Below, piece by piece: positions 12,901 to 22,976 of a stretch of 64,000 bases of DNA. The position numbers and the translations under genes were made by a program. The DNA is from Brachynemurus nebulosus. Lineage: Eukaryota > Arthropoda > Insecta > Neuroptera > Myrmeleontidae. The notes beneath the pieces were generated by a model, which saw nothing but the letters and a program-made list of their open reading frames with translations, ran no database searches and was not told where the DNA came from. The stretch covers positions 868,001 to 932,000 of the forward strand of contig JAPWDM010000050.1 in NCBI GenBank assembly GCA_035578155.1, written 5' to 3'. The stretch's first letter is position 1; the number at the start of each line of letters is the position of its first letter.

Positions 12901-15900
12901 AAATGTATAAATTTTATAAAGAGATGTAAGTCCGACTTACACCACTATGGTTACCAACAAAAAGCCCTTATTATTTGGTTTCTAATAAATGTATAAAGAG
13001 GTGTAATAAGTCCGACTTGCACCACTATGGTTAACAACAAAAAGCCCTTATTATTTGGTTTCTAAATTTAAACTGTCATCTGTGAGGATAAAGTTTAATC
13101 TATGACTTACACCATCTTTCCTCCTAACAAAATTAAAAATGGAAATTACATTTTTGCCGTCATTTAAAAAAAGTTGAAAATGTGACTTACACCACTTTGC
13201 CTTTCATCGCCTCATATATTACTTGAAAATCACTGATTTTGTTGATTTTTAAATATATCAGTACAGCCAAGTCTATTATAACGCTGTGTCCATAGAACGC
13301 GGTTTTCGATGTGCTTCTGAAGTCGGTCTATCATAAAATGTACCTGTTTTTTATTATGTTTGTTTATAAATAATACTTTTCGTTATCGAAAACTTTGATC
13401 TTCTAAAGCAGGGGCGGTAAATAAGTAAAATAAACGTTGAGGGTCTATAACTTTGTAACTATTTGTAATACGAGAAATTTGTCAGAAACTGTTTTGTAAA
13501 GCGTCAGTTGGACTACAAAATTGTCATTTAACTTTTTGTCCTATCTTTAATAGTTTAGCTTAAAAATGTAAAAAAAGCAAAATTTCAAAAAAATTTAATT
13601 TTAAGGCTCTGTAGAAAGTGAAATATTGGTGATAGAAATTTGATTCAATGAAATTTTTTGTCCAAAATTTAATGCTTAGTAAGGTCCTTTAATTCATTTT
13701 ATGAAAAAAAAAATTCTTCATAGTTTGCAGGAGTAAATAATATAAAAAATCGTTTTTCCTGTGTTATTTAAATGGGAAAACTTTAGGTTCGATCATGCAC
13801 CTCTAAAAATTGGAATTATGAGCTCCGCTTTGGTGAGGATGTTTGTTTAACCATGTCCTACGATACTTTGAGCTAAGAGCGAGAAAAAAATATTAATTTT
13901 TTTGACACACCCTAATACATATATATAACACTATGTATCACCTGATGTACACATGTACACTGCTCTGTACGATGGTGACAACAATAACACAACAGTCATC
14001 AACAATTCATGTGTACTAGTTCACTGCTTCTGAACGAGTGATCACGTAAGCTGTGAGAAGGCCTCCGACGGCTTCGTACCAACGACACAATTTTATTTTT
14101 AGACTTAATATATTCATTATCATTTCTATTATAAAATTCCGTTAATTAAAACCGTATCAATCACAACTATGTAGAATACATTCATTATTATAATTTTTGA
14201 TATTCCATATAATGACGTACGATTCACTTATTTTGTATATCAATCTCCATATAACGCGGAAATGGATTCCATGTCTTTTTTTTTGGGGGGGGGGGGGGAT
14301 TTTCACAATGCGATTTGCATAGAACGAATTACTGATATCAATTAATTCTTAGTCTCCTACCCAGAACATCAGAAGAGCACTACTATCTCTCTTCTGTAAT
14401 CAGCAGTGTGCGCTTCTTAATAAGTTAGGCTACTTAGTATTCACTCGTTCGGTGGTAATGGATGAGCGTCGATCAATTGTTTTGATCACGTTTTGATTGT
14501 TATGGTCATTGTTACCACCACCGTACGAAGCCACATACATGCGTATGTAGTATTATATATACGTATGCGACACCACGCCACACACCTCTGATCACTCACA
14601 CACATAAGACAGATCACACAAATACAAATTAAACCCAGTGAACATATATGGGTGGTTCTACTTTTTAGGTCTCAACCAGAAGAAAAAATTGACAGAGCCA
14701 TTTCGTAGATTTCATGCGACTAGAATGTAGGAAAATTATCATAGATTCGGTATCTGCAGACCAGCAGCTCGGTTTCATATTAAAACCAATATTTTTTTGC
14801 GGATTACTGAATCCAGACAGAAAAAAATGTTTAAATTAAATTTAAATAATAAAATTAAAATTATTATTTAAATAATATTTATATTATGTTCTCCTAATAC
14901 CAATTAAAAAAAAATTAAAAAAAAAGTTGGTCTTTTTTGTCTGATTTGCGAAAAATTGAAGAGTGTGTATTGTTTTGTGTTTTATGATATAAAAAAATTG
15001 GTTAGGAAAGTTGACCAAATTAATCAACTTTTAATTAACTAAAAAAATTAGTTGATATACAAACAAACACTGGTATAATAAATATATACTTATTTTATTA
15101 TCGTATCCTTCGCCACTTTCATGTTTCCCATCGTCACATTCTACCGTGACGAAGGATACATCTGTGACGAAGGAGACAATTTTTCAACAAAATCGTTATT
15201 AATCGTGAACAACGATCATTTAGTTCGAAAACTTGAGTTTATCGTAAAGCTTACATTATTACAAATACTATTTACGTTAAAACGTTTTGAAATTCATTAA
15301 ATACATACCAGAAAAAGCCGTGACGAAGGATACACTCAATAAACACACACAGCCGGTTTTCTTGCTTGATCTAAAAAAAATAACAAGCTCTCTATGTCAA
15401 TCAGTTGATTTGACTTTCGCTGTATGTTCTATGGTCTTTGGCGTTCCATTTTACGAAAAAACATGACCCTTTGACCTATTTTTTTTAAACTTATAGCAAT
15501 ATTTGGCAGTCGTGACGAAGGATACTCAAATTTTCGCGACAATTTTTCGTCCCGCCAAAAAAAAAATAATTCTGCAGATAAATAAAATTTAACTTTCTAA
15601 TTACCATGCGTAGCAATTTAACTCTCTTTTTTATTTATAAAATTGTGTGCTTTCAGTAAACTTATTTTTAAAAAACGTTATAGTTCCAAACAATATGTAA
15701 TAGGGACCACATGCGTTTTAGAACTGCAATAAAAGTTTGACACCATTTTTATAAAAAAAATTAAATCAAAAATTAAATGTAGGTAGGTCATCTAAATAGG
15801 AGTTATTAATTTTATTTAAATAAAATAAATGACAGTATCTTCATTCTGTATATAGTTTTAACCTTCCTTATTGTGGAGACAACTTTAATTTTTTGAAGGA

Positions 15901-17223
15901 CCTAAAAAGTAGAATAACCCATATAACATATTTTCTATCCTTTTTTGGTTACACTGGTTTCAGTAGTGGTTTCCTATAACGCGGTGTACGAATTAACTGC
16001 GCTATAGGAGAGTTGACTGTAAATTATTGTATTTTATATTATAAATAAATTTAGCTACTTATGTAGAAGCATAACTAATGAACGAAATCCATGATTTGCA
16101 AGCTGTGTATTCCATTTAGCAGATTCATAAATCGAACAATTTCTTACTCTTTTACAAGCACATTTAAACTAACATTTTAGATGTACAACAAGCGATGAAA
16201 GACCTAATGCGCGATAATGAACCTTCTAATAACGATAATACAACCGATTATGCGAGTCCTATTCGTTACAACATTGACTATCGCCGTGTGGAAGGTCAAA
16301 GAAATATGAATTCGTATAATAGTGATGACGATGATGATGATGATGACGAAAATGATGACCATGAATTAGCTTCTCCAAGAAATGTATGCGAGCAAGAATC
16401 GGTACCTTTAGAAAATAATGAAAATTGTGATAAAATGCTCATTTTTACAACCGGATCTAAAACATACACTCCCCATGAAATTGGTTAGTGTAAAAAGTAA
16501 TAAGACGCCATTTTTAAAAATTTAGAATTTTTAAAAATTTTAGGATTTAAACGATTAAAACCGTTAATGTTTCCAAAACGCTTGGATCCCGGCCCGTCAC
16601 TGGAAGAGCGCATTGCAATGAAAAATCGTGAAGAAGAACTTCGAGCGGCTGGCGTTCCTAGAGTCGAACCCGATTGGTTAGATTATGAATCGGTTGCCCA
16701 TAAATTTGACAAAACCGATCATTTAATCGATCTACATGGACACATAATCGGAATGCGATTATCCCCGGATCATCGATACTTGTATGTGAATAGTCGACCT
16801 TGGCCACAAGGGTACACAATCAGCAATCCCCTGGACCCACCGCCAATAGCTCAAGAAATTGATCTTCACGTGATTGATTTGGTGACGATGAAACATGTGG
16901 GTCGAATGTTACGTTCACACAAAGCGTACACGCCAAACAACGAGTGCTTTTTCATATTTTTGGACGTGTCCGACGAATATGTGGCAAGCGGCGCCGAAGA
17001 TAATCATGGCTATCTATGGGACCGTCATTATGGTGTTTGTCTAACGAAATTTCCACATTTTGATGTGGTCAATTCGGTAGCATTCAATCCAAAAGATCCG
17101 GAAATGTTAGTAACCACATCCGATGATTTTACGATTAAAATATGGCGTTCAAAAAATCGAATAAAAGAATTAAATTTAAATTCCAATCATTTCCCTTGTG
17201 GTATTGACTTAACAAAAAAATGA
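6954..17223 (+). CDS. FBXW5: F-box/WD repeat-containing protein 5 (FBXW5-type), five coding exons
   Basis: Coding exons: 6954-7176, 7244-7398, 11332-11860, 16181-16483 and 16544-17223; phases join to a 629-residue protein. An F-box lies at about residues 18-62 (LPDSILVQIFTYLDVKDLL). A WD repeat follows (about 97-127, QNQVLHVSFSHNGRYFATCS), and C-terminal WD repeats include HGHIIGMRLSPDHRYLYVNS and DVVNSVAFNPKDPEMLVTTS. This order and the motifs FNIEEG, FTTGSKTY and DRHYGVCL match FBXW5, a substrate-receptor of SCF/CRL ubiquitin ligases. I chose ATG 6954 because no upstream in-frame ATG fits. Human FBXW5 is about 566 residues; the excess is mainly in exon 4, which carries an eight-Asp run near residues 351-358. 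Introns 2 and 3 (3.9 and 4.3 kb) are packed with mobile elements. Family assignment is certain; substrates are not inferable. Confidence 0.95.
7644..8060. mobile_element. Foldback element in FBXW5 intron 2
   Basis: Two arms of about 170 bp (7644-7815 and 7893-8060) are inverted copies. The left tip reads GATAATGCCCATCGAGAAAA and the right tip in reverse AATAATGGCCATCGAGAAAA. Both arms share GGCAGGAGGTTTCCACT, GTTAACTTGTAGAAAAAT and AAAATGGCAGGTG. Only about 75 bp separate the arms, so a transcript across this intron could form a very long hairpin. No clear target duplication or coding capacity. Confidence 0.8.
9183..10061. mobile_element. hAT-like non-autonomous element, perfect 8-bp TSD
   Basis: ATTGTTAG occurs at 9175-9182 and again at 10062-10069. 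The tips are TAGTGTCCGATCGAAAC and, in reverse, TAGTGACCGACCGAACC. Subterminal arrays of GGCCGAAACCGAA occur at both ends (9207-9260 and about 10010-10050). Exact 8-bp duplication with TAGTG tips identifies the hAT superfamily. No transposase frame survives. It lies in FBXW5 intron 2. Confidence 0.9.
10259..11239. mobile_element. TIR element with repeated CAAAAGTAGCTAATT motif
   Basis: Terminal inverted repeats of about 33 bp: TGAGTCGCTGAGTTTCAAAA at the left and, in reverse, TGAGTCGATGAGTTTCAAAA at the right, both continuing into ATCTAATTGAC. The tip motif recurs internally in degenerate form (TGCAAAAGTAGCTAATTAC and variants at about 10413, 10493, 10930, 10959, 10988 and 11017), mostly in the same orientation and about 29 bp apart on the right side. 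Such subterminal arrays are typical transposase-binding repeats. Superfamily unassigned. Confidence 0.7.
12252..12850. mobile_element. GATGC-rich element, copy R1
   Basis: A second, full-length copy lies at 51127-51733. Both begin GGGTAACTTC and end GAAGTTAGCC, giving a 17-bp imperfect terminal repeat (GGSTAACTTCARAAATG). The ends carry dense GATGC/GCATC pentamers. The two copies match over their whole length with small indels, for example R1 lacks the GACAGAAAATGTAGCATG block near 51285. Inserted within the 11918-13221 element. Confidence 0.8.
12915..13066. repeat. Two tandem copies of a 77-bp unit
   Basis: Units 12915-12991 and 12992-13066 share TATAAAGAG, AAGTCCGACTT, CACCACTATGGTTA and CAACAAAAAGCCCTTATT with few differences. 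This is a local duplication inside the 11918-13221 element. Confidence 0.85.
14645..15925. mobile_element. TIR element nested in 13264-16019
   Basis: The left end TATATGGGTGGTTCTACTTT and right end in reverse TATATGGGTTATTCTACTTT, both continuing TTTAGGTC, form a 27-bp inverted repeat with two mismatches. Target duplication uncertain (TA possible). Non-coding. Confidence 0.7.
15103..15525. mobile_element. Small element with GTGACGAAGGATAC ends
   Basis: GTATCCTTCGCCAC at 15103-15116 is inverted at 15512-15525 as GTGACGAAGGATAC. The same motif occurs internally at about 15147, 15168 and 15320, so the tip sequence is present at least five times in 423 bp. Nested in the 14645-15925 element. Confidence 0.65.
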
Positions 17224-17850
17224 ATTTCTAGTCATTAAAAAAATTCTGTTTTCGTTTTGTCTTAAAAAAATTGTGATATCCGTCCGACTTCAATTTCAAG
17301 TTCATGTAAATTATATTAAAAAAAAAAATAGGGAATTATACTTTACGCGTCCGTATTTAAATCTAGAAAATTCGTAAAATTATTCTTTCGAATTTAACAC
17401 TTAAAATTCTCTAGCACAACGTCGAATTGGTTTAGTGAAACAGCATACGCGGGCATGTAAAGTATGTATTTTTTCCAGAAATTGATCAGCAATCGAGTAC
17501 TAAGCTACATAATTTTCATTTGTTCATACTTTTTATTCTCTGCCCAAAGTGAAAAGTGCTAATTAGGTTTAGGATAATTAATTTCTCAAGGATTTGACGA
17601 TTAGGTTTTTCGATTCAAACAAAAATAAATAATGAATTATCTACTTAATCGGTAAAACGTGTTAAATAATTAAAACTGACAATTTTATTATTATAATATG
17701 ACTGTGTCAAGAATTTTATATTTCTACTCAAAAATTAATTTTTTTTTTTAAATGTAATTTTTTTGTAATATTTTATGGAATGTTTAAATAGAAAATATTT
17801 ATTTTACCAAAAATGTTTTTTCTTATTAAAAAGTCCTAATGGATCACATA

Positions 17851-18742
17851 CCGTAAAACCGTCTAGACCCGGACACTTTGCACCAATCTTCAAATTAAAT
17901 AATTTCTACATTAACCTGCAACAATAAACATTTGTTCTTGACGTCACTAGAGAGAGAAAAACATGCTCTGAACAGCTGTACCAATAAAAACTACGGATTT
18001 CAACATTTACTATCTCATTTTACAGGATTACTATTCTCCAGTTTTTTAAAGAAATAAAATGTGTGTCTAACTTAGGCATGTAATTTTCGTCATAATTGTT
18101 ATATTGTTTTAGTTTTGATATGTATATGTTCAGAATTTTATCGCGCATCATTTAATGATGTTTGAAGTTATATTCGATGTATATATAAAAAAATACATGC
18201 TATACATGTATATCCGTTTAGACCCGGACACATCAGTTTATTACACTATGGCCGCGATTCGCACCAGTTGTAACTCCCACTGTCCATACGTTAATATTCC
18301 CGCCAGAATTACGCGGTTTATGCCTCCTGGTGTCATATCGTATGTTTATAGAGAGGCATACTATACATCCTATACATTGCCCCCTCTCCCTTCCCACAAA
18401 ATATTTTGAAGTCTTTGACAGGTTCAAGGACATCAGACGATATAAAACACTGTCCTAAACCCGACGGGAGAGGTTAGTTTGCATGTTATTACATTATTTA
18501 AGTAAGTGTCCGGGTCAAGACGGATTTGGGGTATAGACCCGGACACTTACTAATTATATATTTTTTTTTTTATTTTTACTTATAATGAAACAAATGGGTC
18601 AGGGATATAACAAATAATATACGCTCTTTCTAATGGTAATACTTTTATTGGTGATATCTAATTATCTATGAAGGAAACATGTATAAACATAAAACTATAC
18701 CAAAAAATGTAAAAAAGTGTCCGGGTCTAGACGGTTTTATGG
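17851..18742. mobile_element. TA-flanked element with four GACCCGGACAC motifs
   Basis: TA at 17849-17850 and 18743-18744. The 29-bp ends match at 28 positions (CCGTAAAACCGTCTAGACCC versus CCATAAAACCGTCTAGACCC, both continuing GGACACTTT). The core TAGACCCGGACAC recurs internally at about 18218 and 18533, and inverted near 18506. It starts about 630 bp after the FBXW5 stop. The open frames within it (18155-18409 forward, 18233-18433 reverse) overlap on opposite strands and are not convincing genes. Confidence 0.85.
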
Positions 18743-18857
18743 TAAATAAATATCAGAAATGCAATGACTCAATTATTATATAAAATTTGAAAGTTCTAGT
18801 TATCAGTGGGAGCAACCGATTGGCATATTCAAGAACTTTAATAACTCTTTTATTTTA

Positions 18858-18976
18858 ATGACAAGTACAATAAATAAGGTTACAAAAAAAGAAGAAAATC
18901 AGAGATGCCAATATCAAAAAATGATACCCTAGGAATTTGCAAAATATAAATTATACAAAACAATGTTGGTAAAATC
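18858..18976. repeat. Dispersed repeat, direct partner at 42441-42560
   Basis: ACAAGTACAATAAATAAGG, GGTTACAAAAAAAGAA and ATTATACAAAACAATGTT here correspond to closely similar strings in the same order at 42441-42560. Class unknown. Confidence 0.6.
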
Positions 18977-18981
18977 ATATA

Positions 18982-19361
18982 CAGAGTAGACTCTCGTTAA
19001 TTCAAACCTGCGATAATTCGAAACTCCCTATAATTCAAAGGTATCACGAGTTTCCTACAAAATCTCTTTATATTTCTAACCAAAACAATTCATTTTTATA
19101 CACTTGGTAATTCGAACGAAAAAATCATTGCTAGGCACAAAACGATGCGTTAATTCGAACTCATTGGCGTCAAACACTCGACAATTCAAAGTTGTAGAGA
19201 GAAAGAGACAGAAAGATTGTAAGTACATTTTGAGATAAGTTCAAGTTCATTCATCGCAAATGCTTAGAAAATTAAAATTGTTACCTGCGATAATTCGAAC
19301 CTCTCTATAATTCGTAATATTTTAAGAGTCCCTCGAGTTTCGAATTAACGAGAGTCGACTG
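18982..19361. mobile_element. pogo/Tigger-like miniature element
   Basis: TA at 18980-18981 and 19362-19363. Tips CAGAGTAGACTCTCGTTAAT and, in reverse, CAGTCGACTCTCGTTAATTC. Additional ATAATTCGAA motifs repeat inward on both sides. The CAGTCGACTCTCG tip is the classical pogo/Tigger type. 380 bp, non-coding. Confidence 0.85.
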
Positions 19362-19378
19362 TACCTATGTAGTATAAG

Positions 19379-20057
19379 TAAGGTGACCAGACGTTCCGTT
19401 TTTCGGAGATATGTCCCAGTGTCCCGCCCAAACTTCTCGGGACGCCCATTTGTCCCGTTTTGGCAATATTTGAACTTGCCAAAACGGGACAAATGCGTAT
19501 TATCTCTGATAATACGCTATTTTATGAAAAGTTTTAAGGACCGGTCAGACCAAGACGGTCATTTTGCGGACTAAGTGCATGTGATATAATTATATTGCAC
19601 TACTTGACTTATACCCAAACATTCAAGTAGGCAATAATTTCTGATCACAATTAAAGTCAAGTGGATTTAAATTTTGACAAAGGAAATGTAATACGTGTTT
19701 TGGGCAATTTGTCACGTTTTAGCTCTTATGTCAAGTATGCAATATAATTTCTTAATTACCGTTCCAGGAAGCCGTACGGGTCTATCCACACTTATTCATT
19801 ATCTGAAATAATTTTTAACTGCCTTTAAAATCCTTTACTTGGGTTCTTTTGTCTTTTTCCAAACAGGAGACGACGTATTCATTTTGGCAGTATTGAGTTG
19901 GCTTTCCAACTCCGTTTCGAGCGGAAAAACACCATTATATTGACTTAAATTTTCAAAAATTTACCCCCATTTTTCTTATGGAGAGTATTCGTACTCCCCA
20001 AACCTCTCAGTAAGGTCGGCTGTCCCGTTTTAACTCTTTACAAACCTGGTCACCTTA
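19379..20057. mobile_element. hAT-like non-autonomous element, perfect 8-bp TSD
   Basis: AGTATAAG at 19371-19378 and 20058-20065. Tips TAAGGTGACCAGACGTTCCG and, in reverse, TAAGGTGACCAGGTTTGTAA. Subterminal TGTCCCGTTTTG motifs occur in both orientations. GGTGACCAGA tips with an 8-bp duplication are typical of hAT. It lies 17 bp right of the previous element. Confidence 0.9.
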
Positions 20058-20193
20058 AGTATAAGATATATTGCTATATAGCAAGGTATCTAGTCCATAA
20101 GATGAATTGGTCGCAAAAAGAGACAGACAATGGAAAAATAGTGTACTTTTTCTGTTCTATGCATGTATAACGGTTCACTTGATTAAGTATTAA

Positions 20194-20414
20194 CCCCTTT
20201 AGGACTAATGACGAGCTCAGCTCGTCATGCTAATTTTTAGAAAAAATTCAACTGACGAGTGTGCATTGTTTTATATCGATAACTGGAAGCTGTATAGTAA
20301 AGACCGGCCATACTGTAAATAAATTAAACAAAATGTACCACACTTGCAATTAAACTTATAGAGATATTAAATTTTTTATCTAAAAAATTGGAATATATGG
20401 CGGTACTAAACGGG
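20194..20414. mobile_element. piggyBac-like miniature element (TTAA), copy 1
   Basis: TTAA at 20190-20193 and 20415-20418, tips CCCCTTTAGGAC and, in reverse, CCCGTTTAGTACC. A 21-nt perfect palindrome with a single central base, 20208-20228 (ATGACGAGCT-C-AGCTCGTCAT), lies just inside the left tip. An inverted full-length sister copy is at 54140-54360. Confidence 0.9.
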
Positions 20415-20969
20415 TTAAACAAATTCATTCATATTTTTAATATTTTATTATTTGGTTTTTTAACTCACGGATATAAATTGATTGCTTATTAAATAAAATT
20501 TACTTTGTAGTTTACACTCGTACTTGATAATGATAACTTAAGTGGTATGGAGTGTAGAATATAAGGAGGACTATCTTGTAGAAAAATAGTTCAAAAAGTG
20601 TCCCGTTTTAAGTACTAACAATAAGTAACAGTTCAAAAACTCGCCAGAATAGCGCTAGAGTAGCAAAAGAGTATAGTGATTTTTTGTGTTGAATTTTATA
20701 AAAATTTTTAAAAAAATAAAACTATTATATGTAACAACTAGCCGTATACCCGATGGGATTTCCCATCGGCAACATCTTTTTATTAGGTACTCACTTTTTG
20801 CTCACTTTTAATGTTTTTCAAAAGCCTAAATCAATATCCACGTTTCTAACTTTAAAAATGACGGACTTCCCATATGAACTTTTTTTTCCTGTTTTAACTC
20901 CTTAGGGAATAAATTTCCAGAAACAACTGACTTTAATTTATAAATAGAAGCCTAAACGCCAATTTTCAT

Positions 20970-21300
20970 AACTCCTGTGCTTAATTTCGTCCTTCTAAAC
21001 CCAACAGTTTAGGTTGTGCGTTGTCTGTCAGTCAAAGTTAAAGATTCATTAAATAAGATATTTTTTTATTTTAATAGTCATAGTAAACATATTTTTCTAA
21101 CTTCAAAAATAACGAATTTCCATAAAAATTTGTATTCCCTATTTAACCCACTTAGGGGGCGAATTTTCAAAATTCCTTTCTTAGTGGTCACTTACGTTAC
21201 ATAGGGAACTCCTGTGCAAAATTTCATTCTTCTAAACCCAACGGTTTAGGCTGTGCGTTGTCTGTCAGTCAGTCAGTGTTACAAATTTATTAAGTAGATT
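20970..21300. repeat. Tandem-like repeat, two units about 238 bp apart
   Basis: AACTCCTGTGCTTAATTTCG, CTTCTAAACCCAACAGTTTA and GTGCGTTGTCTGTCAGTCA at 20970-21035 recur in the same order at 21208-21275, and the upstream parts are also alike. The second unit has extra CAGT repeats. This style of CTGTCAGTCAGT block is common near the 3' ends of some non-LTR elements, but I cannot prove that here. Confidence 0.55.
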
Positions 21301-21559
21301 ATAATAAAAAAACAATAATTACATAACAATGCGGATGTTTTTCTTTCCTTGTTTACTTCTCTAAACTTACCATTTTGCTACAGTAGCGCCGCCACTATTT
21401 ACGCCTTTCTATGGACACTTTTTGATACAGAGATGGTGCTCCTGATATCTACCCTCCATACTAAGTGGCTAAAATAGAGGCATATTTGAAATTGTCAGCG
21501 CATGCGCACAACGAAAATAGGTACACTAAATAAAAAGAGAGACTGATATCGTCTGCACC

Positions 21560-21770
21560 CTAATGTTTGCGACCAAAAATGCAAACTGCTAGCAATATAT
21601 CTTATATACCCGGTCGAAAATGAACTGAGAGATGCGCAGAAACGCATTTTAAAGGTAAGGCCAAAGTCTGTCAAATACATGTGCCTTATGAACCATATGC
21701 CAATGAGTTGATTTATTTTACCCACTTCACCTGCGCAAACGAAGGAAGGTCTCTCACAGATGGGCGACAC
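21560..21770 (-). repeat. Dispersed repeat related to 40437-41880
   Basis: Reverse complement matches: TGAACTGAGAGATGCGCAGA corresponds to TCTGCGCATCTTTCAGTTCA near 41850, TCTGTCAAATACATGTG to the region around 41780, and CCTGCGCAAACGAAGGAAGG to the region near 40450. The distant copy is split by the hAT-like element at 40877-41777, so the copy here shows its uninterrupted order. Confidence 0.6.
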
Positions 21771-21888
21771 TTGTATTAGTAAATATATACATATCAAAAA
21801 TGTTTCACAGACACTCGATAACATTTGAAATTTAAAGTCGCATTAAAAGAGAGGATTGTTTGTCGGATTGGAGTGGCACTCGACAAGC

Positions 21889-21964
21889 GATCGGTAGCCT
21901 AATTGACTAATTGGTAAGGCGCTTGGCTAGCATCAAGAGATCCGAGTTCGAGTCTCAGCTGATC
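21889..21964 (+). repeat. tRNA-like sequence with pol III A and B boxes (SINE head or tRNA pseudogene)
   Basis: A perfect A-box match TAGCCTAATTG (21895-21905) and a B-box-like AGTTCGAGTCT (21945-21955) sit at tRNA spacing. The tips GATCGG and CTGATC pair, and CTTG/CAAG can pair around an eight-base loop containing AGC. The D-arm is over-long, with TAATTG repeated, and the anticodon stem is only four pairs. This is therefore not a normal tRNA gene; a tRNA-derived SINE or decayed tRNA is more likely. Confidence 0.6.
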
Positions 21965-22273
21965 CAGTTTGACAATTTTTCAAACACTATGTGAATTTTA
22001 ATTAATATCAAAGCATTTTGAGTCCCTATACTGCATGACGAAAGAGTTAAATAGAATACCATATTAGGGTTGTATAAAAAAAAAATTGATATTATAAGTT
22101 TTTATTTAGCTATTTTTCGTTAAGTACACATCGCTTGCTGTTTCTACTTCTAACTGAATAAAACTACAGATTTATTTTGTACAAAATCGGTTAAAAAAAC
22201 TCTATTTACAGGAGAAAATTCGTTTAAATATCATTCAGTACGCTAAATTAACAATCAAATAAATAGAATTGTG

Positions 22274-22279
22274 TTTATT
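22274..22279 (-). terminator. Candidate polyadenylation signal for the CABLES-type gene
   Basis: TTTATT on the plus strand gives AATAAA on the minus strand, about 95 bp after the stop codon. Chance occurrence is frequent in such AT-rich DNA. Confidence 0.35.
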
Positions 22280-22371
22280 AATATCGCAGGACTTAACTAA
22301 GTATTTGCACAATAAAATGAGAAGCTTAAACAGAAATTAAATGACAAAGGTGTAAAGATTATTGACGATGG

Positions 22372-22888
22372 TCAAGATTCATATATTAATCGTTGATAAT
22401 GAGGTATCACCTCACTACTAGGTACATGTAAACCAAATTCTAATGCAACTAATACTGCAAATTCCGCTCCCATCAAATCTTTCCGATGTAATCGAAATGT
22501 ATTTTCAATTCTCTATTTAAGAAAAAAAAAATATAATTTAACTAAAAATTCACGAATGTAAAAAAGTAATTTAAAAAAGTTACCTCTATAAGTTGTTTTA
22601 ACTGTTCCCCTTTTACGTCATTCAATTTGGCAGATAGTAATAGACATGCGCCAGCGCATAATTTTCGATTTTCTTTGTTAATAAGATTACGTAATATTAA
22701 TTTTTCGAAGTAGACATACGCTTGAGCAACTGTTAATAGATCACAACTACAACATTCCGTTTTTGCTATTTTTCGCATTTCCCTCTTTATACTAGAATAA
22801 AACAAATTTGAAACCGTCACATCAGTTTTGTATTATATACGTAGAGAATTTAAGGTAAGGTTGTAACGAATATGAATACGAATAACAC

Positions 22889-22976
<88 letters not shown>

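Larger units (their letters stand above)
11918..13221. mobile_element. TIR element with ACTTACACCACTTT motifs
   Basis: Left end TAGATATGAGGCGGTAAAAG and right end in reverse TAATATATGAGGCGATGAAA, both followed by AAGTGGTGTAAGTCA. The motif GACTTACACCACT recurs at about 12923, 13009, 13104 and 13183. The interior is interrupted by the 12252-12850 element. Located in FBXW5 intron 3; no coding capacity. Confidence 0.65.
13264..16019. mobile_element. pogo/Tigger-like TIR element with nested insertions
   Basis: TA at 13262-13263 and 16020-16021. The left tip CAGCCAAGTCTATTATAACG and the right tip in reverse CAGTCAACTCTCCTATAGCG are imperfect inverted repeats of the CAGT-type found in pogo/Tigger elements. 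The 2.75 kb contains the elements at 14645-15925 and 15103-15525 and a T9G14 homopolymer run ending at 14298. I see no transposase frame. It fills most of FBXW5 intron 3. Confidence 0.65.

Noticed and set aside
12900..13066. CRISPR-like direct repeats
   Set aside because: Only two 77-bp units without spacers, in a eukaryotic intron.
14276..14298. T9G14 homopolymer as a functional G-quadruplex site
   Set aside because: A single G run without the spaced G-tracts of a standard quadruplex; more likely slippage or a sequencing-prone tract.
18155..18433. Overlapping forward and reverse open frames
   Set aside because: Lie inside a TIR element, overlap on opposite strands, and contain no recognisable domain.
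21889..21964. Functional tRNA-Ala gene
   Set aside because: D-arm too long, anticodon stem only four pairs with an eight-base loop; reported instead as a tRNA-like repeat.
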